From NCBI GenBank assembly GCA_033764865.1, contig JANRIM010000039.1:1-12020 (forward strand): DNA of 12,020 nucleotides, written 5' to 3'. Below, in pieces: positions 1 through 6,218 of this stretch. The notes under the pieces are model-generated. The model saw only the letters and a list, made by a program, of their open reading frames with translations, was not told the origin of the DNA and did no database searches. The stretch is from VFBF01 sp033764865. Its GTDB lineage: Bacteria; Pseudomonadota; Alphaproteobacteria; Caulobacterales; Aquidulcibacteraceae. Positions within the stretch are counted from its first letter, which is position 1. Each line of letters opens with the position of its first letter. Made by a program: the position numbers and the translations under genes.

Positions 1-284
1 TCGCCCACCTTCACGTGCGGATTGCGCTTGGCGGCGTCGGGGCCGAGCGCTTCCACGACGCCTTCGATCTCGTGGCCCATGATGAGCGGCAGCAGCTGCG
101 GCGGCAGCTCCACCGCCGGCGCGTCCTTGCCCATGTCGAACTTGCCGTCGTGGATGTGGACGTCGGAGTGGCACACGCCGCAGCCCGTGACGCGGACGCG
201 CGCTTCGGCGCCCTTGAGGGCGGGCAATTCGACGCTGATGACTTCCAGCGGCTTTCCGTAGGCGGTGACGGCCTGGCCCTGCAT
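1..284 (-). CDS. Zinc-dependent alcohol dehydrogenase, N-terminal part (truncated by window edge)
   Basis: The first 94 codons of a medium-chain zinc alcohol dehydrogenase (GroES-like domain) lie here; the rest is beyond the left edge. The family oxidises alcohols or reduces aldehydes with NAD(P) in the cytosol. The motif GCGVCHSDVHIHDG places the catalytic-zinc cysteine at Cys38, with Asp41 three residues on. GHEIEG supplies the next zinc-site residues, His71 and Glu72. The usual AYGKPL N-terminal strand and a GAEARVRV segment precede them. The ATG at 284 follows GGGAGAA at a 6-base spacing, which fixes the start. It reads the same way as the acyl-CoA dehydrogenase at 876-2108 but lies about 590 bases downstream, so it probably has its own promoter. 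Substrate cannot be inferred from this fragment. The family call is firm. Confidence 0.9.
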   Translation of the reverse strand, partial: MQGQAVTAYGKPLEVISVELPALKGAEARVRVTGCGVCHSDVHIHDGKFDMGKDAPAVELPPQLLPLIMGHEIEGVVEALGPDAAKRNPHVKVG

Positions 285-875
285 GGCGTTTTCTCCCGGT
301 TGTTTTGCAAACCTTAGACGCCGGCGGACATGCCGTCGCCCCCTCACGCAGCGCCAATGCCCACACGCGCGGGTGCGCTGTGGCGTTGGGGGCCGCCCCG
401 GAGGGCGGGGGACGCGACGCCGCGCATCGGTCGCGAGACGTCGGAAAGAAAAGACACGAAGCGCCGCGTCCCCGCGATCGTTGGTCGCCAGGTCCGCGCG
501 GAGAGGTGTTTCACTCACGGGCGCGGAGGGCCGGCGGCGTGCGGGGCGTGTCGTTCACACACGCGACCCGGATCTCCCACGGGTTGCCGGGGAAGATGCC
601 TTATCCCCGCCCGCAGGCGTCCCACGCTCGATCGCATCGCCCTCGCGCCGGTTGAACAGCGGCCGACTGCCCTCCTGCGAAGGCGACGCAGGGAGCGTAC
701 GCCACGATCCACGCCCACCGGATCGGCGCGGCGCAAAAAAGCCGGCGCGGCGGTCTTGTCCACGGCCGCGGCGATGGCGCGCACGGCGCGGCCGCCCCCA
801 AGTCCCGACGGCGCGGGTCGCGACGCGGGGGACAGCGACGACCGCAATCCCCCGATGTCGCGCACGCGCTCCGGT
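285..875. other. Gene-free gap of about 590 bases with several predicted stem-loops
   Basis: I find no supportable gene here. Open frames on both strands give Arg/Pro/Ala-rich translations without a recognisable motif or a well-placed ribosome binding site. The part next to 284 should hold the alcohol dehydrogenase promoter, and an 8-base palindrome TTTGCAAA lies at 304-311. Stem-loops visible by eye are 393-408 (6 bp, 4-base loop), 474-488 (4 bp), 494-526 (6 bp outer stem), 542-570 (10 bp with a 2-base bulge), 572-597 (7 bp with a bulge) and 672-695 (8 bp with a bulge). High GC makes chance hairpins common, so a structured RNA is only a possibility. Confidence 0.6.
735..751 (-). terminator. 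Weak candidate Rho-independent terminator downstream of acyl-CoA dehydrogenase A
   Basis: Read on the minus strand, a short stem GCCG-CGC-CGGC is followed directly by six T. It lies about 125 bases past the stop of the dehydrogenase at 876-2108, in the right orientation. The T-run is one of very few in this GC-rich window. The stem is only four base pairs, so this could be chance. Confidence 0.3.
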
Positions 876-2108
876 TCACCGCCCTGTCGGCAGGTCCTTG
901 TAGGCCACGTCCTTGTCCACGCGGGCGTCCTGCGGCAGGCCCAGCACGCGCTCGGCGATGATGTTCTTCAGGATCTCGTCGGTCCCGCCGGCGATCCTGA
1001 GGCCCGGCGCCCACATGTAGGCCTGCTGGAACGCGGCCTCCATCGGCGCCATGGCCTGGTCGACGACGATGCCGAAATGGTCCTGCGCCTCGATGGCGGC
1101 GTTGGCGATTTCCTGCATCTGGTTGGCGTTGATGATCTTGCCGATGGAGCTTTCCGGCCCCGGCGTCTGGCCCTTGGAGAGCGCCGTCATGGTGCGGTAC
1201 TTGCCGAGCTTGTAGCCTTCGGCGCGCACGTACCAGTCCGCCAGTTGCGACCGGAAGGCCCCGTCCTGCGCCAGCGTGCCGCCGTTGGCGGTGGGCAGGG
1301 CGCGGGCGAGTTCGAGGATTTCCTTGTAGTCCGGCCCCGAGGAGCCGCCCACGGCAAGGCGTTCGTTCATCAGCGTGACCAGCGCCACCGTCCAGCCGTT
1401 ACCTTCGCCGCCCAGCATCTGGGCGTGCGGGATTCGCACGTCGGTGAAATACACCTCGTTGAAGTTGGAGCCGCCCGACATCTGGTGGATCGGCCGCACC
1501 TCCACGCCCGGGCTCTTCATGTCCAGGAAGAACATGGTGAGGCCCTTGTGCTTGGCCACGTCCGGGTTCGTGCGCACCAGCAGGATGCCGTAGTCCGAGT
1601 AGTGCGCGCCCGAGGTCCACACCTTCTGGCCGTTGACGACCCACTCGTCGCCGTCGCGCACCGCCTTCGTCTTGAGGCCCGCCACGTCCGATCCCGCCGA
1701 CGGTTCGGAGAACAGCTGGCACCAGATCTCCTCGCCTTCCAGCGCGGGTGTGACGTAGCGGCGTTTCTGCTCCTCGGTGGCGAACGCGATCATCGTGGGG
1801 ATGCACATGCCCAGGCCGATCGTGAACGGCCCGGCCGGCGCGTCGAACTTGGCCTCCTCCTGGCCGAAGATCACCGAATAGATCGGCGGCAGGCCCTGGC
1901 CGCCCTGCTCCTTGGCCCAGGTGATGCCGGCGAAGCCGGCCTGCGCCTTCGCCTTCTGGTAGGCCTTCGCGGCCTTGAGGTAGTCTTTGTCGGAGAGCGT
2001 GCGCGCGAGGCCTGCGTTGTCGTCGCTCTTAGGCTTGACGGTTTTCTGCAGGAAAGCCTGCGCCTTGGCGCGGAAGGCGGCTTCCTCGGGGCTGTCGTTG
2101 AAGTCCAT
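876..2108 (-). CDS. Acyl-CoA dehydrogenase A (410 aa; IVD/LCAD-type catalytic Glu)
   Basis: This FAD enzyme introduces the alpha-beta double bond into an acyl-CoA. Length is normal for the family. The first family signature (FSEPSAGSDVAG) is at about 133-144, the FAD/substrate strand WTSGAHYSDYG at 164-174, and the C-terminal signature GGTDEILKNIIAERVLGLP at 374-392. The usual catalytic Glu of the medium-chain enzyme (YEGT) is replaced by Gly in AGGT. Glu249 in LMNERLAVGG aligns by eye with Glu254 of isovaleryl-CoA dehydrogenase and is the probable base. The GGxG loop that contacts FAD of a neighbouring subunit is not evident; the matching stretch reads AQDHFG. The ATG follows AGAGGAG at a 9-base spacing. 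It lies 106 bases downstream of the NTF2-like gene on the same strand. Pimeloyl-CoA dehydrogenase large-subunit-like enzymes and alpha subunits of steroid-type heteromers are alternatives. Family is certain, substrate unknown. Confidence 0.95.
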   Translation of the reverse strand: MDFNDSPEEAAFRAKAQAFLQKTVKPKSDDNAGLARTLSDKDYLKAAKAYQKAKAQAGFAGITWAKEQGGQGLPPIYSVIFGQEEAKFDAPAGPFTIGLGMCIPTMIAFATEEQKRRYVTPALEGEEIWCQLFSEPSAGSDVAGLKTKAVRDGDEWVVNGQKVWTSGAHYSDYGILLVRTNPDVAKHKGLTMFFLDMKSPGVEVRPIHQMSGGSNFNEVYFTDVRIPHAQMLGGEGNGWTVALVTLMNERLAVGGSSGPDYKEILELARALPTANGGTLAQDGAFRSQLADWYVRAEGYKLGKYRTMTALSKGQTPGPESSIGKIINANQMQEIANAAIEAQDHFGIVVDQAMAPMEAAFQQAYMWAPGLRIAGGTDEILKNIIAERVLGLPQDARVDKDVAYKDLPTGR

Positions 2109-2160
2109 GGCGGGCGGCTCCTCTTTGGTCGCAGAGGCTAAGCGCCCCGCGCAGGGCCTG

Positions 2161-2174
2161 CAACGGCGCCGTTG
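2161..2174. repeat. Perfect 14-base palindrome between the NTF2-like gene and dehydrogenase A
   Basis: CAACGGCGCCGTTG is a perfect inverted repeat in the 106-base space between the NTF2-like stop and the dehydrogenase A start. It could be a protein binding site or fold as a 5-bp hairpin with a GCGC loop. No T-run follows, so it does not look like an intrinsic terminator. A close relative, differing only at one symmetric pair of positions, occurs at 6154-6167. Confidence 0.5.
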
Positions 2175-2214
2175 GGGCAGTCGGCCGCGGCCCCGCGTCT
2201 CAGAGGGCCGCGTC

Positions 2215-2580
2215 TCACAGCGCCGGCAGCGGCCCGAAGAAGCCGTCGATCCGCCGGACCCGCCCCTGCGCCAGGTCGAGCGCCACGGCGTCGAAGCCGT
2301 CGAGACGGCGCCCGTCCGCCAGCGTGACCGACCACGCGTAGCGCGCGCGGTCGTGGTGCAGGTCTATGCCGCTGGTCCGCGCAATGCGCGCGCCGGCGTA
2401 CTTTCGCTGGAACGCCTCCACCATCGCAACGAACGCATCCACGCCGCGAATGTCGTTGTGGGGATCGACGAACTCCGCGTCCGCGGTGAGCGCGGCCGCC
2501 GCCAGGGTCCGCAGCGCGGCCGGGTCAGGCGTGTTCCAGGCCTCCAGCATGGTGGCGATGCATGCCGTCGTTGCGGACAT
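2215..2580 (-). CDS. NTF2/SnoaL-like small protein (121 aa)
   Basis: This small cytosolic protein has the features of the NTF2-like cone fold, which includes SnoaL cyclases, ketosteroid isomerase and many unassigned proteins. Visible traits are an N-terminal helix with EAWNTPDPAAL, a strand ending FVDPHNDIRG (about 37-46), a helical DAFVAMVEAFQRKY segment, and C-terminal strands YAWSVTLADG, DGFDAVALD and RVRRIDGFFGPLP. Length is typical. The ATG follows GGGAGG at about a 5-base spacing. It is divergent from the TetR gene across a 60-base region with an inverted repeat, and its transcript would continue into dehydrogenase A. Enzyme, binding protein or isomerase roles are all possible. The stop region is duplicated: a 10-base repeat (2193-2202 and 2208-2217) puts a second in-frame TGA 15 bases after the first. 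Confidence 0.85.
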   Translation of the reverse strand: MSATTACIATMLEAWNTPDPAALRTLAAAALTADAEFVDPHNDIRGVDAFVAMVEAFQRKYAGARIARTSGIDLHHDRARYAWSVTLADGRRLDGFDAVALDLAQGRVRRIDGFFGPLPAL

Positions 2581-2593
2581 GGCCGCCTCCCGT

Positions 2594-2627
2594 CTATACT
2601 AAAGATACCGACTGTCGGTTTGTATAG
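2594..2627. promoter_or_regulatory. Candidate TetR operator and divergent promoter region
   Basis: Between the divergent NTF2-like and tetR starts lies ACCGAC-T-GTCGGT (2607-2619 region), a perfect 6-bp inverted repeat with one central base. It is flanked by an outer pair, CTATAC (2594-2599) and GTATAG (2622-2627). The outer pair gives a -10-like TATAGA on each strand, but these would start transcripts very close to the start codons, so promoter assignment is uncertain. Inverted repeats of this size between a TetR gene and a divergent neighbour are the usual autoregulatory operator arrangement for the family. Repression of both genes is inferred. Confidence 0.6.
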
Positions 2628-2640
2628 AGGGCGGATCCGT

Positions 2641-3225
2641 TTGGCAAGTCAGAGCGAACGCCGGCAGGAGACGCGCGCGCGCCTGATCGCGGCGGCGCGG
2701 GCCTGCTTCGTGGAGGACGGATACGACGCGGCCGCCCTCGACCGGATCGTCGTCCTCGCCGGGGTGAGCAAGGGCGCGCTCTACCATCACTTCGCAAGCA
2801 AGCAGGACCTGTTCGCGGCGGTGTTCGAGGCGGTCTCACGCGAGACCATCGCCCGTGCGGGCGCGACGAGGGCGCGCACGGCGTTCGCCCGCCTGATGGT
2901 GGCGGCCTGCGCGTGGCTGGAGGCGGTGGAGACGCCGGACGCGCGCGCGATCATGCTGGAGGAAGCGCCGCGGGCCTTGGGCGCCCGGCGCGCCCGCGAG
3001 ATCGAGGACGCGAACGCCCACGCCGCAATGCGGGCCGCCGTCGACGCGGTGGTGCGCGCCGGCGAAGGCGCCTGCGCTGACCCCGACCTCGCCGCCCGGC
3101 TGCTCAACGCCACGCTGGCGGAACTCGCCCTGCTCCGTCACGCCTCCGGCGGCAAGACCCCGGGGGACAAGGCCATGAAGGCCGCCGTCGAAAGCGTCGC
3201 GCGCGGGCTGCTCGGCGTGGCGTGA
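2641..3225 (+). CDS. TetR/AcrR-family transcriptional regulator (194 aa, TTG start)
   Basis: This is a one-component DNA-binding repressor of the TetR type. Residues about 8-58 form the N-terminal domain: RLIAAARACFVEDGYDAAAL, then the helix-turn-helix with VLAGVSKGALYHHFASKQDLF, the family's hallmark. The rest is a helical ligand/dimerisation domain of normal length, too variable to suggest a ligand. The reading frame is open far upstream, but that part is antisense to other genes. The TTG at 2641 is preferred because AGAGGG lies about 9 bases upstream and the protein then begins just before the DNA-binding domain; a TTG at 2620 is less likely because it lies inside the operator. It is divergent from the NTF2-like gene and convergent with the dehydrogenase B unit. 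It probably regulates itself and the NTF2-like/dehydrogenase A genes in response to a substrate or acyl-CoA. Confidence 0.92.
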   Translation: MASQSERRQETRARLIAAARACFVEDGYDAAALDRIVVLAGVSKGALYHHFASKQDLFAAVFEAVSRETIARAGATRARTAFARLMVAACAWLEAVETPDARAIMLEEAPRALGARRAREIEDANAHAAMRAAVDAVVRAGEGACADPDLAARLLNATLAELALLRHASGGKTPGDKAMKAAVESVARGLLGVA

Positions 3226-3307
3226 GCGGATGGCCGTGGCGCGAAGGGGCGTCCGCGGGAGCGTTTCCCATGGCCGGCGCCGCTCGCCTCCGCACGCGCA
3301 AAGCCGG

Positions 3308-3757
3308 TCAGTCCACCTCAAGCTCAAGACGGCCGCGGTCCGGCAGGGCCTCCCACAGCGCGGCGAGGCGGTCGATCTCGTCGCGGATGTCGACGATGTC
3401 GCCGGGCTCGACGGTAAACGGCGCATCGCCGCGGGCCGCGCAGGTGGCTTCAAAGAGCGCGACCACCTCGTGGGCGGGCGGGCGCCCGCTCCAGCTGTCG
3501 GCCTGCATGGTTTCCACGAGCCGCTCCACCGCCTCGCTCGTCGCCTCCGGGGTCATGCGGAACCCAGCGCCCTCGCCGGCCGCGACCCGGTGCGCGAAGC
3601 CCTGCTTCCCGAGCACGGTCTCGACCGCGTAGTGGAACATGTCGTGGGGGATGGGCCTCTGCTTCGGACACGGAATCTCCTCCAGCGCGCCGCCCCGTTC
3701 GACGAACATGGCGTCGTACTTTCCCGGCCGCTTCTCGAAGACGAGCTTCCCCTTCAC
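3308..3757 (-). CDS. Conserved protein of unknown function, translationally coupled to dehydrogenase B (149 aa, GTG start)
   Basis: The start GTG overlaps the dehydrogenase B stop in a GTGA arrangement, so the two are almost certainly translated as a coupled pair. The protein begins KGKLVFEKRPGKYDAMFVER. It has a central PCPKQRPIPHDMFHYAVE segment (about 30-46), followed by GFAHRVAAGEGAGF (54-67) and a helical tail ending in a charged ELEVD. The PHDMxHYxVE pattern resembles one I recall in uncharacterised bacterial proteins, with conserved His39 and His42 that could bind metal or substrate. There is no signal peptide or membrane segment, so it is cytosolic. I do not know a function. Coupling to an acyl-CoA dehydrogenase suggests it assists or partners that enzyme. 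The first internal ATG (Met17) would remove conserved N-terminal sequence. Confidence 0.85.
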   Translation of the reverse strand: MKGKLVFEKRPGKYDAMFVERGGALEEIPCPKQRPIPHDMFHYAVETVLGKQGFAHRVAAGEGAGFRMTPEATSEAVERLVETMQADSWSGRPPAHEVVALFEATCAARGDAPFTVEPGDIVDIRDEIDRLAALWEALPDRGRLELEVD

Positions 3758-4869
3758 GCCGCGTTCCGCCGCTCCAGCCGCTGCACCAGCTTTTCCTTCC
3801 ACACCGGCAGCGCGCCGGCCTGCACGGCCAGCAGCTTGGCGCGGCGGTAGAAGAGGTGGCAGTCCACGTCCCAGGTGAAGCCCATGCCGCCGTGCGTCTG
3901 GATGTTTTCCTTCGACGCGAGGTGATAGGCCTCGATGCCCGCCACGCGCGCGGCCGCGGCCGCCAGCGGCAGCTCGGCGGCGTCCGTCGACAGCGCCCAT
4001 GCGCCGTAGAACGCGTTCGAGCGCGCCACTTCCAGCGCCACGTACATGTCCGCGAGCTTGTGCTTGATGGCCTGGAAGGAGCCGATCTGGCGGGAGAACG
4101 CGTAGCGGTTCTTGGCGTAGTCCACCGCCATGTCGAGGCACGCCTGGGAGCCCCCGATCTGCTCGAACGCCAGCAACACCGCCGCGCGATCCAGCACCTG
4201 CTCGGCCAGCGCCCATCCATCGCCGGCGGCGCCCAGGCGCTCGGCCCTGGCCTTGTCGAACGTGAGCCGCGCGTGGCCGCGGGTGGGATCGAGCGTCTTC
4301 AGCGTCTCGCGCGTCACGCCGGGCTGGCCGAGATCCACCAGCACGAGGGAGACGCCCGCGCCTTCGCGCGCCACGACGACCGCGTGGGTGGCGCAGTCCC
4401 CGTCCGTCACCGGCGTCTTCACGCCCGACAGCGTCGCGCCGTCGAAACTGCAGGCGATGGAGGCGGCGGATGGCGCGCCGGGCCCCTCGCTCATGGCGAA
4501 GCAACCGATCACCGACCCGTCCGCCACCTTGGGCAGGACGGCGCCCTTCTGGGCGTCGGTCCCCGCCGCGAGAATCGCTTCGGCGAAGAAGTAGAGGGTG
4601 GACGCGAACGGAATGGGCGCCACCGCGCGCCCCATTTCCTCGGCGAGCACGCACAGCTCAAGCCGCCCGAGACCCAGCCCCCCGTGTTCCTCCGGGATCG
4701 CCACCCCGAGCCAGCCCAGCTCCGCAACGCCCTTCCACAGGGCCGCGTCGAAGGAGACGTCCGCGTTCTCCAGCACGCCCCGGACCGCCTTGGCGCTCGA
4801 CTTGTCGGTCAGGAACTTGCGGGCCTGATCCTTCAGGGCCTTCTGGTCGTCGCTGAAATCGAAGTTCAA
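3754..4869 (-). CDS. Acyl-CoA dehydrogenase B (371 aa, TTG start; degenerate active site)
   Basis: This is a second acyl-CoA dehydrogenase-fold protein. The N-terminal helical domain reads NFDFSDDQKALKDQARKFL, with GVAIPEEHGGLGLG at 55-68. The first family signature is degenerate: AMSEGPGAPSAAS (125-137) lacks AGSD. The C-terminal FAD-contact loop is intact (HGGMGFTWDVDCHLFYRRAK, 326-345), a pattern typical of beta or small subunits of heteromeric enzymes. By eye alignment, neither usual catalytic Glu is present: Ala351 stands at the medium-chain position and Asp227 at the isovaleryl-type position. The TTG at 4869 is chosen because GGAGG lies 8 bases upstream and the protein then starts at the family's normal N-terminus. 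An in-frame upstream extension to 4920 has no such support. It is followed by the coupled 149-aa gene. It may be the non-catalytic partner of dehydrogenase A, or a pimeloyl-CoA dehydrogenase small-subunit-like enzyme. Confidence 0.93.
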   Translation of the reverse strand: MNFDFSDDQKALKDQARKFLTDKSSAKAVRGVLENADVSFDAALWKGVAELGWLGVAIPEEHGGLGLGRLELCVLAEEMGRAVAPIPFASTLYFFAEAILAAGTDAQKGAVLPKVADGSVIGCFAMSEGPGAPSAASIACSFDGATLSGVKTPVTDGDCATHAVVVAREGAGVSLVLVDLGQPGVTRETLKTLDPTRGHARLTFDKARAERLGAAGDGWALAEQVLDRAAVLLAFEQIGGSQACLDMAVDYAKNRYAFSRQIGSFQAIKHKLADMYVALEVARSNAFYGAWALSTDAAELPLAAAAARVAGIEAYHLASKENIQTHGGMGFTWDVDCHLFYRRAKLLAVQAGALPVWKEKLVQRLERRNAA

Positions 4870-5026
4870 GGGGGCGTCCTCCAGTGGTCTTTGGCGGCCA
4901 CAATAGCGCGTGCGCGTCACGGCGAAAGGCTAACCCGGCGTAAACGCCTGCGCGCGGCCGCGCCGCACCTTCACCGAACCTCAACGACACATGCCTATGA
5001 TGTCTCCAAAGCTCTGGAGCGACCGC
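4870..5026. promoter_or_regulatory. Divergent intergenic region between dehydrogenase B and the 187-aa gene
   Basis: Promoters for both flanking genes should lie here. Two palindromes are visible: GGCGT-AA-ACGCC at 4937-4948 and GCGCGGCCGCGC at 4952-4963. The second is pure G/C and could easily arise by chance. I see no convincing -35/-10 pair. Confidence 0.4.
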
Positions 5027-5590
5027 ATGGCCAAGGCCCTCTTCCACAAGGGACAGCGCGTTTTCGTGAAGTCCGTCGGCACCTGGACGACGGTGGACCG
5101 GGTGCTGCCGCAATGGGTGAAGGGCTGCGAGGAGCCCCTCAAGGTGTTCTACGACGTGGGCCTCGGGCGCGAATTCGCCGGCCATGAGCTCGTGGGCGAA
5201 GACGCCGGCGCGCGGCGGCGGTTCGACGACGACATTGAAAACTGGCGCATCCTGCGGTTGCGGTGCCAGTGGGAGTTCGACGGAGCCGATCCCAGGAGCC
5301 CCCACAAGGGCACCTTTCCCGCCATCGTCACCGATACGCTGGACTGGGGCGGATGGCGCGTGCCGAAGGCGGAGTACGACCGCGACCCCGACCGGATCGA
5401 GTTCCAGGCGCGCATCCTCGCCAACGGCCTGCGCCTGCTGCGCGTCGCCCGCGAGCTGGCGCAGTTCGCCGAGGAGCACACCAACCTGCCGCCCGCGCTC
5501 GCCGAACTCGCCGCCCGCGCCGACGACATCGTGCGCGAGGTCTACCACGACCCGGCGTTCACCGCGATGGACGCCGTCGCCGCCGAATAG
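5027..5590 (+). CDS. Conserved protein of unknown function (187 aa)
   Basis: This is a soluble protein with no signal peptide or membrane segment. The N-terminal part (1-50) looks like a small beta domain, KGQRVFVKSVGTWTTVDRV followed by VFYDVGLGREF. A middle segment has DDDIENWRILRLRCQW (67-82) and HKGTFPAIVTDTLDWGGWRV (93-112). The C-terminal half is helical and charged (IEFQARILANGLRLLRVARELAQF onward) and ends in REVYHDPAFTAM. The opening resembles proteins I recall as uncharacterised in alphaproteobacteria, but I cannot name a family. The ATG at 5027 is chosen because GGAG stands 7 bases upstream; the ATGs at 4991 and 5000 lack such a site and add a non-conserved-looking leader. It converges on the DUF3237 gene with a gap of 9 bases and is divergent from dehydrogenase B. 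Confidence 0.85.
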   Translation: MAKALFHKGQRVFVKSVGTWTTVDRVLPQWVKGCEEPLKVFYDVGLGREFAGHELVGEDAGARRRFDDDIENWRILRLRCQWEFDGADPRSPHKGTFPAIVTDTLDWGGWRVPKAEYDRDPDRIEFQARILANGLRLLRVARELAQFAEEHTNLPPALAELAARADDIVREVYHDPAFTAMDAVAAE

Positions 5591-5599
5591 CGCGGCGCG

Positions 5600-6046
5600 T
5601 CACGCCGGCCGCCACACCCGGTACTCCACGCCCGGCGCCGCGATGCGGCCTTCGCCGACGAAGAACGTCGTGTTGAGCCACGCGTACCGGGGATCGCCCG
5701 TCTCGAAGCGGGGATTGGTGTAGAAGGCCTGGTCGGCGAAGTCGGTGCTCTGGCCGGTGGCGGTGGCGTTCCGGACGGCGGCGTTCATTTCCAGGAGGCC
5801 GACGTACTGCACGTAGAGAAATGCGCCGTCGTGGGTTTCGATCTGCGCGCGCACATCGACGCGCAGGTAGCCGTCCGGCCCGATCAGCGCCCACTCGCCG
5901 CCGCCGAGGATGCGCCCCCGCAGTCGGTCGCCGGTGACCTCACCGCCGTCGATCTCGTAGTGCATGCGCAGGCCGATGGGGCCCTGCCCCACGGGCGTCG
6001 GCGGCTTCAGCGTGGCGCGGAACGTGGCCTCATGCACAAGTTTCAT
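5600..6046 (-). CDS. DUF3237 domain protein (148 aa)
   Basis: The whole protein matches the DUF3237 layout: a small all-beta cytosolic protein of about 150 residues, function unknown. Characteristic stretches are LRGRILGGGEWALIGPDG (42-59), LRVDVRAQIETHDGAFLYVQYVG (61-83), then FETGDPRYAWLNTTFFVGEG (114-133) and a final GVEYRVWRPA. There is no signal peptide. The ATG at 6046 follows GGGAGAA at a 6-base spacing; an upstream in-frame extension to 6220 is Arg-rich and runs into the pepN leader, so I reject it. It is divergent from pepN, with 172 bases between the starts. Members of the family often lie near oxidoreductase and acyl-CoA genes, which would fit here, but no activity can be assigned from sequence. 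Confidence 0.88.
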   Translation of the reverse strand: MKLVHEATFRATLKPPTPVGQGPIGLRMHYEIDGGEVTGDRLRGRILGGGEWALIGPDGYLRVDVRAQIETHDGAFLYVQYVGLLEMNAAVRNATATGQSTDFADQAFYTNPRFETGDPRYAWLNTTFFVGEGRIAAPGVEYRVWRPA

Positions 6047-6218
6047 GGTGCGTTCTCCCTGTCGCCCGCGCCGCTCCCGTCGCCGCCGCGCGCGCAGCGG
6101 CGCCCACGTGCGCATGACATCGCGGTCACAGTCGGCCCGAACCGCGCCCCCCGCAACCGCGCGGTTGATTTCACCGCGGGACCGGCCCAAGTGGGTCGCG
6201 ACACCGGAGACCAGACCC
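6047..6218. promoter_or_regulatory. Divergent regulatory region between DUF3237 gene and pepN
   Basis: This 172-base space must carry both promoters. Its clearest element is a perfect 14-base palindrome, CAACCGCGCGGTTG at 6154-6167, placed 52 bases before the pepN ATG. It resembles the palindrome at 2161-2174. No clear -35/-10 pair is visible. Confidence 0.5.
6154..6167. repeat. Perfect 14-base palindrome upstream of pepN
   Basis: CAACCGCGCGGTTG is a perfect inverted repeat. It differs from the 2161-2174 palindrome only by a symmetric C/G swap flanking the GCGC core, giving a shared form CAAC-S-GCGC-S-GTTG. It could be an operator, or a hairpin in the pepN leader. Confidence 0.5.

Noticed and set aside
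515..865. 116-codon minus-strand frame in the gene-free gap
   Set aside because: Arg-rich, with no well-placed RBS and no motif. The start overlaps nothing conserved, so not enough to call a gene.
330..2141. 603-codon open frame on the plus strand
   Set aside because: Antisense to acyl-CoA dehydrogenase A. The His/Arg/Val-rich translation has no motif and is a GC-driven shadow frame.
3226..3307. Possible terminator between convergent tetR and the 149-aa gene
   Set aside because: Only a long-loop GCGGA/TCCGC pairing is visible, with no T-run on either strand.
3856..5187. 443-codon open frame on the plus strand
   Set aside because: Antisense to dehydrogenase B, with no recognisable domain. 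Its end runs out of frame through the real 187-aa gene.
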